Shown: positions 1-9,647, counted from the stretch's first letter. The stretch is DNA of 13,998 nt from Neocallimastix lanati (nom. inval.) (GCA_016946835.1 JACVTC010000639.1:1-13998), one strand, 5' to 3'. Program-made: numbers and translations. Notes: generated from the letters alone by a model not told the origin.

Positions 1-1
1 T

Positions 2-1087
2 TGTATCATATTTATTAACGTAATACCCACTTCCCGAAATAGGAATAATCCATTGCTGTTTAGTATTTGTTTTTAGAGCAAGCATTGGTTAGAAATAGAT
101 GGAATTTTGGTAAGAAAGGACAATTCTGAGTAAGTTTACATGCCCACAATGGTTAAGAAAACAATCATACAACTTTAACCATGACTCGGAGTATGTAAGT
201 CACTTAGGTATTGATAAAACCTCAGACCTGGTGTCAAGAAATTTCTATTAGCCAAAGATGAGGAAGGATATTTCAAGCTATGTAAAAGTTCGTAAAAAAC
301 TGCGTTACTAAGAAAGATAACAGACACAAAGAATATGGTAACGCATTGAGAGTTCCAGTTGCAGATTTGTCGTAGCAATAAATCCAACTATATTTTATTA
401 TGGATTTACAAGTAAAGTGTTAGTAAGAACAGATGAAGGTTATCCTTGAGAAACAAAAAGAGAAGGTTCCACTTTGTGTACTGCGATAAAAAAACCAAAA
501 TGATTAACGTGATAAGATTCAAGCATTTGCTCAATGATAAGATGACTGACAGTTTTGCCCATAACTTAGGAAATCTCAAGTATATCCTAGAGATTGCTCA
601 AACTAGATACCTGGACAACCTGGACAATAGTAGAACAGATAACTACCCCAGGTACAAGATATTAGATAAAATATAGTTAATGAAGCCAAAGAATTATGAC
701 GCATTACCTTTATTTAAATTACTCACTGGGAAGTTTGGAGCATTCAAGTTAATAGGTGTAGATGAGGCTACGAAGAACTACAAACTCGAAATTAGTCGTT
801 CTCAATTCTCCATCATGTACCCAGTATTAAATGTATTTGAATTAGAGCCATATTATAAACTAACAAAGACATTAGTACCAACTCCTAAGGGTAATCAAGT
901 AATAATTCATATCCAAGGCTCAAGAAAACATCAAGGATAATATCAGTACCTTGTTTCTTTCAAGAAAGATAAACAAGTGTTGGTAAATGCCGATGTAATT
1001 GATTGCAATCCTCATTATGCAGATATGCTGGAGGATTACCAAGATTTTAGTTATAGTCTGTTTACAGCTAACGCCGTCAACAATTAG
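2..1087 (+). pseudogene. Degraded Ty3/gypsy (chromovirus-type) pol: integrase and chromodomain remnant
   Basis: This is a dead 3' part of a retrotransposon polyprotein; the intact protein would insert element cDNA into host DNA. Conceptual translation needs frames 2, 3, 1 and 2 in turn. Frame 2 near 98-150 reads DGILVRKDNSE, typical just before the integrase zinc finger. Frame 3 from 180 reads HDSEYVSHLGIDKT, giving the two His of the HHCC finger. Frame 1 from 301 reads CVTKKDNRHKEYG and then LYFIMDL, where a Tyr (391-393) stands at the usual first catalytic Asp. Frame 2 from 446 reads VYCDKKTKM, jumps directly to AQTRYLDNLDN, and continues through GKFGAFKLIGVD, the GPY/F-type integrase end, and VLNVFELEPYY. 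After a stop at 938-940 it reads YQYLVSFKKDK, a chromodomain-like tail ending at the TAG at 1085. Stops also fall at 249 and 674. Most of the catalytic core is deleted. The upstream part lies outside the window. Family assignment is firm; the chromodomain is likely. Confidence 0.85.
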
Positions 1088-1100
1088 TAGCTTCTTCTTT

Positions 1101-1109
1101 GGGAGAGGC
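1101..1109 (+). other. Candidate polypurine tract upstream of LTR
   Basis: GGGAGAGG lies 13 bases after the pol stop and directly before the presumed LTR start, where plus-strand DNA priming occurs in LTR retrotransposons. Two or three pyrimidines separate it from the TG of the LTR, so it is either slightly eroded or the LTR boundary is off by a few bases. The call rests on position and composition only. Confidence 0.45.
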
Positions 1110-1111
1110 CT

Positions 1112-1802
1112 TGTAACAGATATATATGGTCGAAAGTCACTTGTCATATGATATCATTATAGTAATATAATGTATCTTAAAATGGTTAGCAATTCCGGCT
1201 AATCAAATAAAATCTTAGATTAGTTTTGAAAGTTAAATATACAATAATTTTATTTTCATTATTTTTTTTATTTTTTATTTAAATTTATTTTTAGTTAGTT
1301 TATAATAAATGATCTGTAGGTTTAATTTTATAGTGTATCCGATCATTAAAACTTTATCTTGTATAAATATATCTAGTAATTGTAAAGTTAACACACTAGA
1401 GTTATTACTAAAGTAAATTATTATATCAAATTATATAAAATTAAAAAAAAAATTAATTACTTTAAAAATAAATAAACGACTTAACGTAATCCCAGCCAAC
1501 TATTTACGAATAGAATGGAATAGTGCGGCGCTATATATTTTAAGTGTTAATAAATAATAATTAAAAATTAATTTTAGTGTTTCATACAACAACTCGAATA
1601 GAGAGGTGTTGAATTATCCTAGCCTTTAATTATTTATTGGTTGTTATTTTAATTTATATTAAACTTAACTTTTACTGAAATTTGTGATAACGAATGAATT
1701 AATAACTATTATTTTGTTATAAAATTTTATTAATAATTCTTTACTATATAATACTTTACTATATTCTTGATTTATTTTTAAAAAATGTAATCCAATATTA
1801 CA
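1112..1802 (+). mobile_element. Probable eroded LTR of a Ty3/gypsy element
   Basis: The segment begins with TGTAAC, 24 bases after the last pol stop. A matching inverted terminus, ATTACA, ends at 1802 and would give an LTR of about 691 bp. The start is supported by its position after pol and a purine tract; the end is a guess from the TGTAAC/ATTACA pairing. The first 600 bases are clearly richer in G and C than what follows, and a TATA box lies inside. No second copy is present in the window to confirm the limits. If pol at 1-1087 belongs to the same insertion, this is its 3' LTR. Confidence 0.5.
1362..1369 (+). promoter_or_regulatory. TATA box inside the LTR
   Basis: TATAAATA, preceded by CTTG and about 250 bases into the presumed LTR, is where the U3 promoter of an LTR element is expected. 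In such AT-rich DNA TATA strings are common by chance. The support is its location within a relatively GC-rich stretch. Confidence 0.35.
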
Positions 1803-2100
1803 ATTCTAAATAATAAAATTATGAATCAAATTTTACTACGAAAATAATTTATTTTATTATATATTAATTTAAACTTTATAAATAATTTTAATTCAAATTT
1901 AAATTAATTATTTTATTACTTATATTATTAAAAATAATTATATATTAATATTTTATTGTTGTAAAAATTTATTATTAAAAGCTAAATATTTTTTTATAAA
2001 CATAATAGTATTATTTTTTTATTAATATTATTAATTAAATTTATTATCGAAAATTATTAATTAAATATTAATATAAAAAATTATTATTAAAATTTTTTAA
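1803..2100. other. AT-rich spacer without visible genes
   Basis: Almost pure A/T sequence between the presumed LTR and the gag-like relic. I see no open frame and no recognisable tRNA primer-binding site next to the LTR end, as a 5' LTR would require. The start reads AATAATAAAATTATG rather than a TGG-led tRNA match. Confidence 0.5.
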
Positions 2101-2583
2101 TTAACAATTACTGTGTAAAATACAAAAGAATTTTTGATATTAGGTATATTGAAATTTCTACATATAAATGTAATGATGCGAGAGAAATGGTTTTGTGAAG
2201 TTGAAAAGAGAGTGGAAAGCGATGAAACACGTAGTTAGGTTAGTGTGGCTAAATTTCGAAATATAGATAAAATCCTGCAGCAGAAGATAACCACAGGAAA
2301 AGGAAAATAAGCGGACATGGAATATAAATTTAGTAATATCGAAACCTACTTGAAAGAAGACCACTAAAAAAGAAAGAAATTCCGACAAGGCCTTTAAGAA
2401 AAATTTTCTCTAAAATAATAATATTGAATTATTCATAAAAGATAATCAAAATAGAAAAAGATGTATGGTGATGAATTAGAAGAAAATATTGAAAAATTAA
2501 TTGCGGTAAATCAAACACAACAAAAAAGGATGAAAGATTGGAATATTTAGCCTAGAGAACTCAAGAGAATAGGCCATCTTTGA
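2101..2583 (+). pseudogene. Decayed gag-like open region
   Basis: Frame 1 is mostly open in a stretch less AT-rich than its flanks. From 2173 it reads MMREKWFCEVEKRVE, then FRNIDKILQQK, then MEYKFSNIETYLKE, then KKFRQGL, then GDELEENIEKLIAVNQ. The order resembles Ty3/gypsy Gag: a Trp-Phe start, a Leu/Gln-rich segment, a 'Y..KF..I..YL' motif, an 'F..GL' motif and a charged C-terminal helix. At least eight in-frame stops interrupt it, and frame 3 may carry it on near 2622. No CCHC zinc knuckle survives. The match is by motif order from memory of the family, so it is tentative. It could belong to the same element family as the pol relic or to another. Confidence 0.35.
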
Positions 2584-2739
2584 TTAGTAACAAATTCAAC
2601 CGTTTATTAATAGTAAAAGTTATGGACTGAAAATACCAATCAACTTTAGAAAAGTTCAAAAAATGCCAAATCAAGGATGTAGTTATGACTGAAACAGTCA
2701 CTCATAAAAATACTTTAATCAATTATAAAAATAAAGTAT

Positions 2740-3600
2740 TAATAAAAATACTATAATGTAAAAATAAGAGTAAAGTATTAATAAAAAATATTTTAAAAAT
2801 TATAAAAGTAAGATATTAATAAGAATATTTTAACAAAATATAAAAAAAATAGTGATAAAAATATATAATAATTAAATAAAATATAGCAGTATTTATAAAA
2901 ATAATTTTATAAAATATAGTTGAAATGTATTTATTAAAGTATTTTAATAAAATAAAGTTAAGAAGTATTTATTAAAATACATTAATAAAATGTAGTTAGA
3001 AAGTATTATAATAAAATAGAGTTAAGAAGTATTTATTAAAATACATTAATAAAATGTAGTTAGAAAGTATTATAATAAAATAGAGTTAAGAAGCATTTAT
3101 TAAAATACATTAATAAAATGTAGTTAGAAAGTATTATAATAAAATAGAGTTAAGAAGTATTTATTAAAATACATTAATAAAATGTAGTTAGAAAGTATTT
3201 TTAGAAATAATTTTATAAAATATAATTAAATAATATTTATTAAAGTATTTTAATAGAAAACAGAAAGTATTTCTAAAAGGAAATTAATATAATATAAAAA
3301 AAAAGTATTGATAGAGATATAAAAATAATTAAATAAAACATTAAAGTATAGTATTAATAAAAATATTTTAATAAAATATAAAAAATAATTGATAAGAAAT
3401 AATGTTAAAAAATTAATTCAATATGTTAATAAAGTTATTAAAAAATTCATTTTAATAAAATATAAAAGTAAAGAATTTATAAAAACCATTAAGGAAATAA
3501 AAAAATCACGTTGTAATTTATTAAAATATTTTTAATAAAATATAAAAAAATATAGATAAAGAAATAAAAATAATTATATAAAATATTAAAATAAAATATT
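2740..3600. repeat. Degenerate A-rich satellite-like region
   Basis: A loosely repeated motif with an AAATATAAAAAA start, a GATA core and an AATTAAATAAAA end recurs near 2830-2890, 3288-3350 and 3536-3595. The two flanks of the 64-bp array are themselves related: 2888-2952 and 3194-3260 share AATAATTTTATAAAATATA and ATTTATTAAAGTATTTTAAT. This suggests an old repeat field in which one part was later amplified. The top strand is strongly A-rich and poor in C. No gene is visible. Confidence 0.5.
2963..3199. repeat. 64-bp tandem repeat, about 3.7 copies
   Basis: Units start at 2963, 3027, 3091 and 3155, exactly 64 bp apart, each beginning AAGTATTTATTAAAATACAT. The only difference I see between full units is one T-to-C change in the third unit (AAGCATTT). 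The last unit breaks off after about 45 bases. Each unit has two related parts, ending in AATAAAATGTAGTTAG and AATAAAATAGAGTTAAG, so the 64-mer looks like a dimer of an older, shorter monomer. A weaker partial unit precedes the array at about 2925-2962. Confidence 0.9.
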
Positions 3601-3636
3601 AAATACTATAATTACATAGAGCAATGTTAAATTTAT

Positions 3637-3718
3637 AATAAATATAAAATAAAAAATAAAATAAAAAGAATGATAATAATAAATATAAAATAAAAAATAA
3701 AATAAAAAGAATGATATA
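3637..3718. repeat. 41-bp direct tandem duplication
   Basis: Two adjacent copies, starting at 3637 and 3678, read AATAAATATAAAATAAAAAA and end in AAAAAGAATGATA. They appear nearly identical. The surroundings contain further imperfect AAATAAAA strings, so this is a local slip duplication within A-rich sequence. Confidence 0.8.
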
Positions 3719-5293
3719 AGTTAAATTATAAAATAAAAAAAAATAATATAAAATAACTTGTAAGTGTAAATATAAAAAATAAAAAATAAAAAAATGATAT
3801 AAAATAAATTATATATAAAAAATAAAATATAAATAATTCTATAAATAAATTATAAAATATGAAAAATCCATATATATTTATTCAATTCATATTGTATGAC
3901 TAATGACTATGTAATTTTATTTAGACTATTGCGTATTTAAATAATTAATTTCCTTATTTAATTTTAATTTCTAATGTAATGTAATAAAATAAAAAATACA
4001 TATATAATAAATTATTTAAAAAAATAAGTCTCGTAGTAGTATATTGTTATGTGTATTATTAAATTTAAATATAAATTTTAAATATAAATATTTAAAATAA
4101 ATTAAATAATATTTATAATAAATAAATATATCTTTTATATTTAAAAATTTATTTAGAATTACAAAAATACAAAAATATTAATATTATACAAAGAAAATTA
4201 TAAAGGAACCAAATAGTAGTAATTATAATATAAAAAAACGAAATTTAAGATTTTATTATTAAATGGAGTAAATCCGAATAAATTTTAATTTAATATATAA
4301 TTTTAAAATTTAAGTATGAAAAACAACTTAAATTAATTAATCCTAATATATATATATATAATAAAATTAATTTTTTTTTATTATTAATTTATTTATTGTT
4401 GTACAAGGTTTTAAAATATACATTAACTTTTAATAACATAATTAAATATATGCATTAATTTTAATTAAATTAAAAAATTTGATATTTTTTTAAATTTTTT
4501 TTATTTAATATTTAATAATAAAATTTATTTTAAAATATATGATTATTATTATAATTATTTCAATTATTATAAATTTTACTTTTTTGGTATCCTAAAATGT
4601 AATAAATTTATCTTTATACTCTATAATATATTATAATTTGTTTTAAATTTTAATTTATATTAAAAAAAATTAATAAACAATAACATTTAATAATTCATAT
4701 TAATTTTTAATGTTAAGTTAAACTATTTGATTATTACAATGAAATAAAATTTATTTTTAAGTATACAATATAAGAAAATTATTATATTTATTAAATTGTT
4801 TTTTTCATTTTTTTAGAGTTGATTCGCAAATGAAAAACATCAATACATAAAGTATTTAATATTTAGTTCAAATTATTTTATAGATTAGTAATGATGATTA
4901 ATTTATTTTTTATATATATATTATAATATATCTATTACTATTATATTTATTATATATGTGTTTGAAATATCACTTTTAAAGCATTAATATTTATGCTAAA
5001 TAAATAAATAATTAATTAAAATAAAAATAAATAAAATTAAAAGTAAAACAAAATACAAAATATTAATTTATTATTATAAATTAACATTATTTATTTATCT
5101 ATAAAATATAATTAAAAATATAATTATTGATTTATAAATACATAATAAATTATTAATAAAACAGAACAAATTATTTGTAATTATTAAATACATTTTATAT
5201 GACTGTATAATTTAATTTAGTATATAGTTTAATAAAATATTAAATTTTTATATATAATTAAATTATCAAATATTAAATATCAAAAAGTTAAAT
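3719..5293. other. AT desert with no visible gene
   Basis: Stops occur in all frames and there is no conserved protein motif, tRNA or other RNA gene that I can recognise. One weak resemblance is noted: 3890-4340 shares short blocks in the same order with 5190-5420, namely TATGAC, then a TTTAG block, then GGAACC followed by ATAGTA, then AGTATGAAAAA. This may be an old, diverged copy of the 419-bp repeat and its left flank. Confidence 0.4.
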
Positions 5294-5712
5294 AAGTTAT
5301 AAATTTAGTAAAAATAGGAACCTATAAGAACCATAGTAATTTGATTCAATAAAGTATAAAAAGAATATATAAAACTTGTATATTTAAAATATATTAAATT
5401 TTATTTAGTATGAAAAAATAGGAGTTAGAAAATAATATAAATATATATATTTTTAAATATAACATTATATAATATTACAAAATATAAAATATTAAATATA
5501 TATAATCTTTAATCTATAGAAATAAATTATAATTTGATTAATTAAAAACAGAAAATACAATTTTAAAATTACATATTATAAAATAAGAATTAGAATTTAT
5601 TGTTAATTTACAAGTTATTTAAAAAAATTAAATCATCTGATACTTCAAAATCCTTTTAATTAATTTTATCATAATATAAACATAGTTTTAAATTTATTTT
5701 GTTTTTAATTAA
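5294..5712 (+). repeat. 419-bp direct repeat, copy 1
   Basis: It runs from AAGTTATAAATTTAGTAAAA to GTTTTTAATTAA and matches 6236-6654 base for base, offset 942, except at 5461 (A here, C at 6403). The ends are sharp: T versus G just outside the left end, and GCTATTGG versus TCAATTTT after the right end. The ends do not have the TG...CA form of an LTR, and no target duplication flanks the pair. No coding capacity. It reads as a recent duplication of unknown mechanism. Confidence 0.9.
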
Positions 5713-5719
5713 GCTATTG

Positions 5720-5757
5720 GATATCTTGAATTTTATTAGCAAATATGCTAAGATATC
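5720..5757. repeat. Nested inverted repeats (hairpin)
   Basis: GATATCTT at 5720-5727 pairs with AAGATATC at 5750-5757. Inside it, TTAGCA at 5736-5741 pairs with TGCTAA at 5746-5751, which overlaps the outer arm by two bases, so the two stems compete. It sits 7 bases after the end of the first 419-bp repeat. Function unknown. Confidence 0.5.
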
Positions 5758-5904
5758 TGCTCCTTTATGTATTGCTTGTTTGGAATAATATAATAATAAA
5801 AATCAATAAATAATTTAAATAATAAAATTTTATATTTTTTCATATTTATATTAAAACTAATAATATAAATTTAAAATCTAAATGTTAAATAAAATAGTAA
5901 TTTG

Positions 5905-5933
5905 AATTAGTAAAGTTAAGTACTTTACTAATT
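5905..5933. repeat. Perfect 11-bp inverted repeat with 7-base loop
   Basis: AATTAGTAAAG at 5905-5915 is the exact reverse complement of CTTTACTAATT at 5923-5933, with TTAAGTA between them. Related strings (TTAGCACTTTAAA and TTAGTACTTTAAA) follow at about 5942-5982. It may be a hairpin or a dimeric protein site, but nothing nearby is transcribed as far as I can tell. Confidence 0.6.
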
Positions 5934-6059
5934 TATTAAAAGTTTAGCACTTTAAATTTACTAAAACTTAGTACTTTAAACTTTTAATATATAAATATAA
6001 AACTATAAAGTTATTATGAAATAAAATAGATAGTCATAGATAATTATTTTTATCTTTTT

Positions 6060-6222
6060 TTCTTTTTTTTTTAACCTTTATCAAAAATAAAATAATAATA
6101 TAAAAAAAAATAAATAATAATAAAAAAAATATAATAATAATAATAAAAAATAATAATAAAAAAAAAATATAATAATAATAAAAAATAGTAATAATAATAA
6201 AATAATAATAATAAATAAAGGG
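6060..6222. repeat. Low-complexity A-run and (AAT)n tract
   Basis: A short T run is followed by interrupted AAT/ATA trinucleotide repeats and A runs up to the left border of the second 419-bp repeat. This is microsatellite-type sequence that could be a slip or recombination-prone site next to the duplication. Confidence 0.7.
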
Positions 6223-6235
6223 TCAAATAGCAATG

Positions 6236-6654
6236 AAGTTATAAATTTAGTAAAAATAGGAACCTATAAGAACCATAGTAATTTGATTCAATAAAGTATA
6301 AAAAGAATATATAAAACTTGTATATTTAAAATATATTAAATTTTATTTAGTATGAAAAAATAGGAGTTAGAAAATAATATAAATATATATATTTTTAAAT
6401 ATCACATTATATAATATTACAAAATATAAAATATTAAATATATATAATCTTTAATCTATAGAAATAAATTATAATTTGATTAATTAAAAACAGAAAATAC
6501 AATTTTAAAATTACATATTATAAAATAAGAATTAGAATTTATTGTTAATTTACAAGTTATTTAAAAAAATTAAATCATCTGATACTTCAAAATCCTTTTA
6601 ATTAATTTTATCATAATATAAACATAGTTTTAAATTTATTTTGTTTTTAATTAA
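6236..6654 (+). repeat. 419-bp direct repeat, copy 2
   Basis: Second copy of the repeat at 5294-5712, same orientation, with a single visible difference at 6403. It is preceded by the unique GGGTCAAATAGCAATG and followed by TCAATTTTATTT. Because such AT-rich DNA should drift freely, near identity points to a recent event, gene conversion or an assembly duplication. Confidence 0.9.
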
Positions 6655-8274
6655 TCAATTTTATTTATTTTATTAAGTTCTTATTTTTAATTACAAAAAA
6701 TATTATTACTTTTATATCAATACATTTACATAATACAATCATATTTTTGTAATAATATATATAAGCCTCAAATATTTAGTTAACATATACAATATTTATT
6801 TTAAATATATTTAAACTTAATAATTAATAAACTATAATAAACTTTATTTTTAACACATAGAATATAAAAAATTTAAAAAAAAATATAACATAAAGTTTTA
6901 ATTATATTGATTTGAAATTAATTAATTAATCTGTAATCGTTTAAAAACAATATTAATTATAGTTTCTGATAAACTTTTAAATAAAATTATTTTTAATTAA
7001 AAAAATAAATATGGATAAATTATTATATAAATTTTTACATCCTAAAGTAATAACATAAGATTTTGATAAAACCGGAAATTTATTATATTCCATATCCTTA
7101 TTTAGTATATTAAATAAAATTATTTTTAAAATGAAGTAATTTATAATTTGTTTAAATTTTATATAATTATTTTAATTTATTATTAATTAAAGTTTCATTA
7201 TATAACAATATCAATATTGACATAGAATATTCATTACTCATTTTAATTGTATTCAAATACCTTTATGTATGTAATAAATATAAGCAAAATAAGTAATTTA
7301 TGGAAAAAAAATAAATAAAATAGGCGTAACACAGAATGATAAATGATAAATAAATTATATATTTAAATTTTTAATAATAATTTTTAGTTAACTTTTTTTT
7401 AATTGTAAATAATTTAATTTTTTGCTTTTATAAAATTGAAAATAAAGTTTTATAATTAACAATTTCAATAAATTTATTTTAGCTCTTATATTATAATATA
7501 ATTAATCTGGTTTTTTAACAAAAAAAAAATAAAAAAAGGAAAAAAATGTTTAATATTAGAAATATTTAAAAAATATTTTCAATAATATTATAAAATATAT
7601 GAAACTGTTTTTATATTAGTATTAAAAAAAATATGATCTAATAACTCAAAGAATTTTAATAAAAAAAGTATTATTACAATTATCTTCAATTAATATATAA
7701 GAATTATAAATTTTTTAAATTATACCTTAATAGGATAAAAAATTACTTTAATATATATTTTAGACTAAATAATTAAATTATTTGAATATTTTTTTTTTTA
7801 TTTTTTATTTTTTTATTTTATTATTTTTGTTTTTAAATATTGTATATTTTATTTTATTTTAAAATTTATTATTAATAATATTGATATTAACATAACAATA
7901 TTATTATTATTATAATTACAATTATTATTGTTACAATTATTAATATTATTATCATTAATTTTAATTTTAATATTACGATTTATTATTATTATTATTAATA
8001 GTATTATGGATTATAGATATATCTTTCATATTAACAATTTTTAACACAAATAATTTATTACTAATTTAATAAAAATTGTTAATTCAAAAAATATGTATTC
8101 CTTAATAAAAATAATAATAAAAATTTTATTTTATTTTATTTTTTTTTTTATTTTTTAATTTAAATACAATTATTAATGAATTTATATATATTGTTATTAC
8201 GGTTATTAATGCTATTAAGGGCATTACCTTTTAATATTAACTTTTTATATTAATTTTAATAATATTTTCAAAAA

Positions 8275-8287
<13 letters not shown>
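6655..8287. other. AT desert with no visible gene
   Basis: No open frame or RNA gene can be supported. The stretch at about 7790-8000 is rich in TTATTATTG; on the minus strand this would encode Asn-rich peptide, but it is cut by other codons and stops and is best read as a trinucleotide microsatellite. At 8199-8228 a short inverted pair (TAATGC and GCATTA) is present. Top-strand composition turns T-rich after about 7780. Confidence 0.5.

Positions 8288-8316
<29 letters not shown>
8288..8316 (+). repeat. Poly-T tract of 29 bases
   Basis: Uninterrupted T run after ATATATATA. Similar but shorter or interrupted T runs occur at about 8747-8777 and 8877-8894. It could be the A-tail of a retrotransposed copy inserted on the minus strand, but no recognisable LINE or mRNA sequence adjoins it, so simple slippage is the likelier cause. 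Length may be inaccurate in the assembly. Confidence 0.8.
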
Positions 8317-8543
8317 GAATAATAATAATGAATAATTTTTGAAAAGTATTTTATATAATATATAAATTATAAATAATTACTTTTTTTTTTAATTTTATTT
8401 TCTTATTATATTTCATTATTTGAATATTTGATTTATTTATTTATAATTATATTTTATTTGTGTTAATATATTAAATTCCATATTTTATTTAGTTGATCTA
8501 TTTTAATATAATTTATATTTTATTATGTTCTGTATTAGTTATT

Positions 8544-8760
8544 TTATTTAATTGTTATATTTAATAGTATTATTTTAATTAAAATTATAAAGTATTATTA
8601 TTTTTTATTATATATTTTATTTAGTTTGTATATTTAGTGGTGTTATTTTAATTAAAATTATATTTTATTATTACAATTTATTACTTTTTTTTATTAAATT
8701 GTTTTATTTAGTAATGTTATTTAAAATAGGGTTATATTTTATTACTTTTTTTTTATTTTT
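8544..8760. repeat. Degenerate tandem repeat, period about 73 bp
   Basis: TTATTTA followed by a TATATTTA block and ATTTTAATTAAAATTAT occurs at about 8544-8588 and again 73 bases later. A third, shorter version at about 8704-8745 shares TTATTTAGTAATGTTATTT and GTTATATTTTATTA. Many substitutions separate the units. The sequence is T-rich and non-coding. Confidence 0.45.
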
Positions 8761-9647
8761 TTTTTTTTTTTTTTTTTAGTTAATCTATTATCTATTTTAT
8801 TAGTAGGTTTATTTATTTTCTTTATTTAATTTTCAATAAAAATTAAATTTTTAAATAGTAAATTAATTTATGCTAAATTTTTTTTTTTTTTTTTGTTTCT
8901 ACTATATCAATATATTACTGGTATATTTTTTAATAGAAAAGTTAGAGTAAATATTATTTATATGATTAAATTTAGATGCCAAAATTCAAATATTTTTTTG
9001 TTTATTATTATTAAAAACGATTAAATCATTAAAAAGGGTTATTACTAATAGATCTATAAATTAATTAGTAATTATATATGTGATAAACTAATGTAGATAA
9101 ATACCTTAAATATATATATTTTTTTAATTATTAATAATAAATTTTATTATTTTGTAATTACCATTAACAAATTCCAGTAATTTTTGGGTTAATCCACAAA
9201 AATACTTTGGGATTTATTTTTAAATTTCTTATTATATTTTTACTGAAAATGTAAAAATAAATATTATATAATATTTATATTTATAATACTTATAATATAT
9301 TTTTTTATATTTCAAAATATTTTAGTGAATTGAATTAGAATGAACTGCTTAATAAAATACTGAAACACTCATTATAGATATTCATTATGTCAACGGAAAA
9401 AGAAATGTGTAAATATTATTATCATTGATACAATGAAAATTAAGATTTTATTTTTCATATGAAAAACCCGAATTAATTATATCTTCTAAAAAATATTAAA
9501 TAATTAAAAGAAATTAAATATAATTTTTCCAATTTTTGTTCACATAAATTAATTAAATAAAAAATAATATATTTACTGTTTTAATAGTAAATTCATTATG
9601 TTATTATATTTATTTTATGAATTGCTTCTTTTTTTTAATCAATTAAA
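8761..9647. other. AT-rich non-coding stretch
   Basis: T-runs grade into mixed AT sequence. A few islands with some G and C, such as GGGTTAATCCACAAAAATAC near 9187 and ATGTCAACGGAAAAAGAAATG near 9387, are too short to classify. I see no gene. Confidence 0.4.

Larger units (their letters stand above)
5713..6235. other. Unique spacer between the 419-bp repeats
   Basis: This is 523 bp without an open frame. Its first 80 bases, with GGATATCTT, AGCAAATATGCT and TGCTCCTTTATGTATTGC, are less AT-rich than the surroundings and fold into hairpins. The middle holds a perfect inverted repeat and several TTAGTACTTTAAA-like strings, and the last 160 bases are A and AAT runs. It shows no resemblance to gag, pol or a known RNA. 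Confidence 0.5.

Noticed and set aside
175-387. Minus-strand frame over the integrase relic
   Set aside because: Antisense to clear integrase zinc-finger motifs on the plus strand.
920-1147. Minus-strand frame across the chromodomain end and LTR start
   Set aside because: Antisense to the plus-strand pol tail; no protein resemblance.
2158-2388. Minus-strand Phe/Leu-rich frame
   Set aside because: Looks like the complement of a Lys/Glu-rich coding stretch; the plus strand carries the gag-like motifs.
2963-3199. CRISPR-like array
   Set aside because: The repeats are contiguous 64-bp tandem units without unique spacers, in eukaryotic AT-rich DNA.
5294-6654. Small non-autonomous LTR element (TRIM type)
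   Set aside because: Size fits, but there is no TG...CA, no target-site duplication, no primer-binding site and no purine tract. Kept only as a direct repeat.
7860-8000. Minus-strand Asn-rich coding remnant of another ankyrin-type gene
   Set aside because: Only AAT-type trinucleotides with interruptions and nearby stops; no ankyrin motif on either side.
8288-8316. Poly-A tail of a LINE or processed gene copy
   Set aside because: No recognisable reverse transcriptase or mRNA sequence adjoins the tract, and similar T runs are scattered nearby, so slippage explains it.
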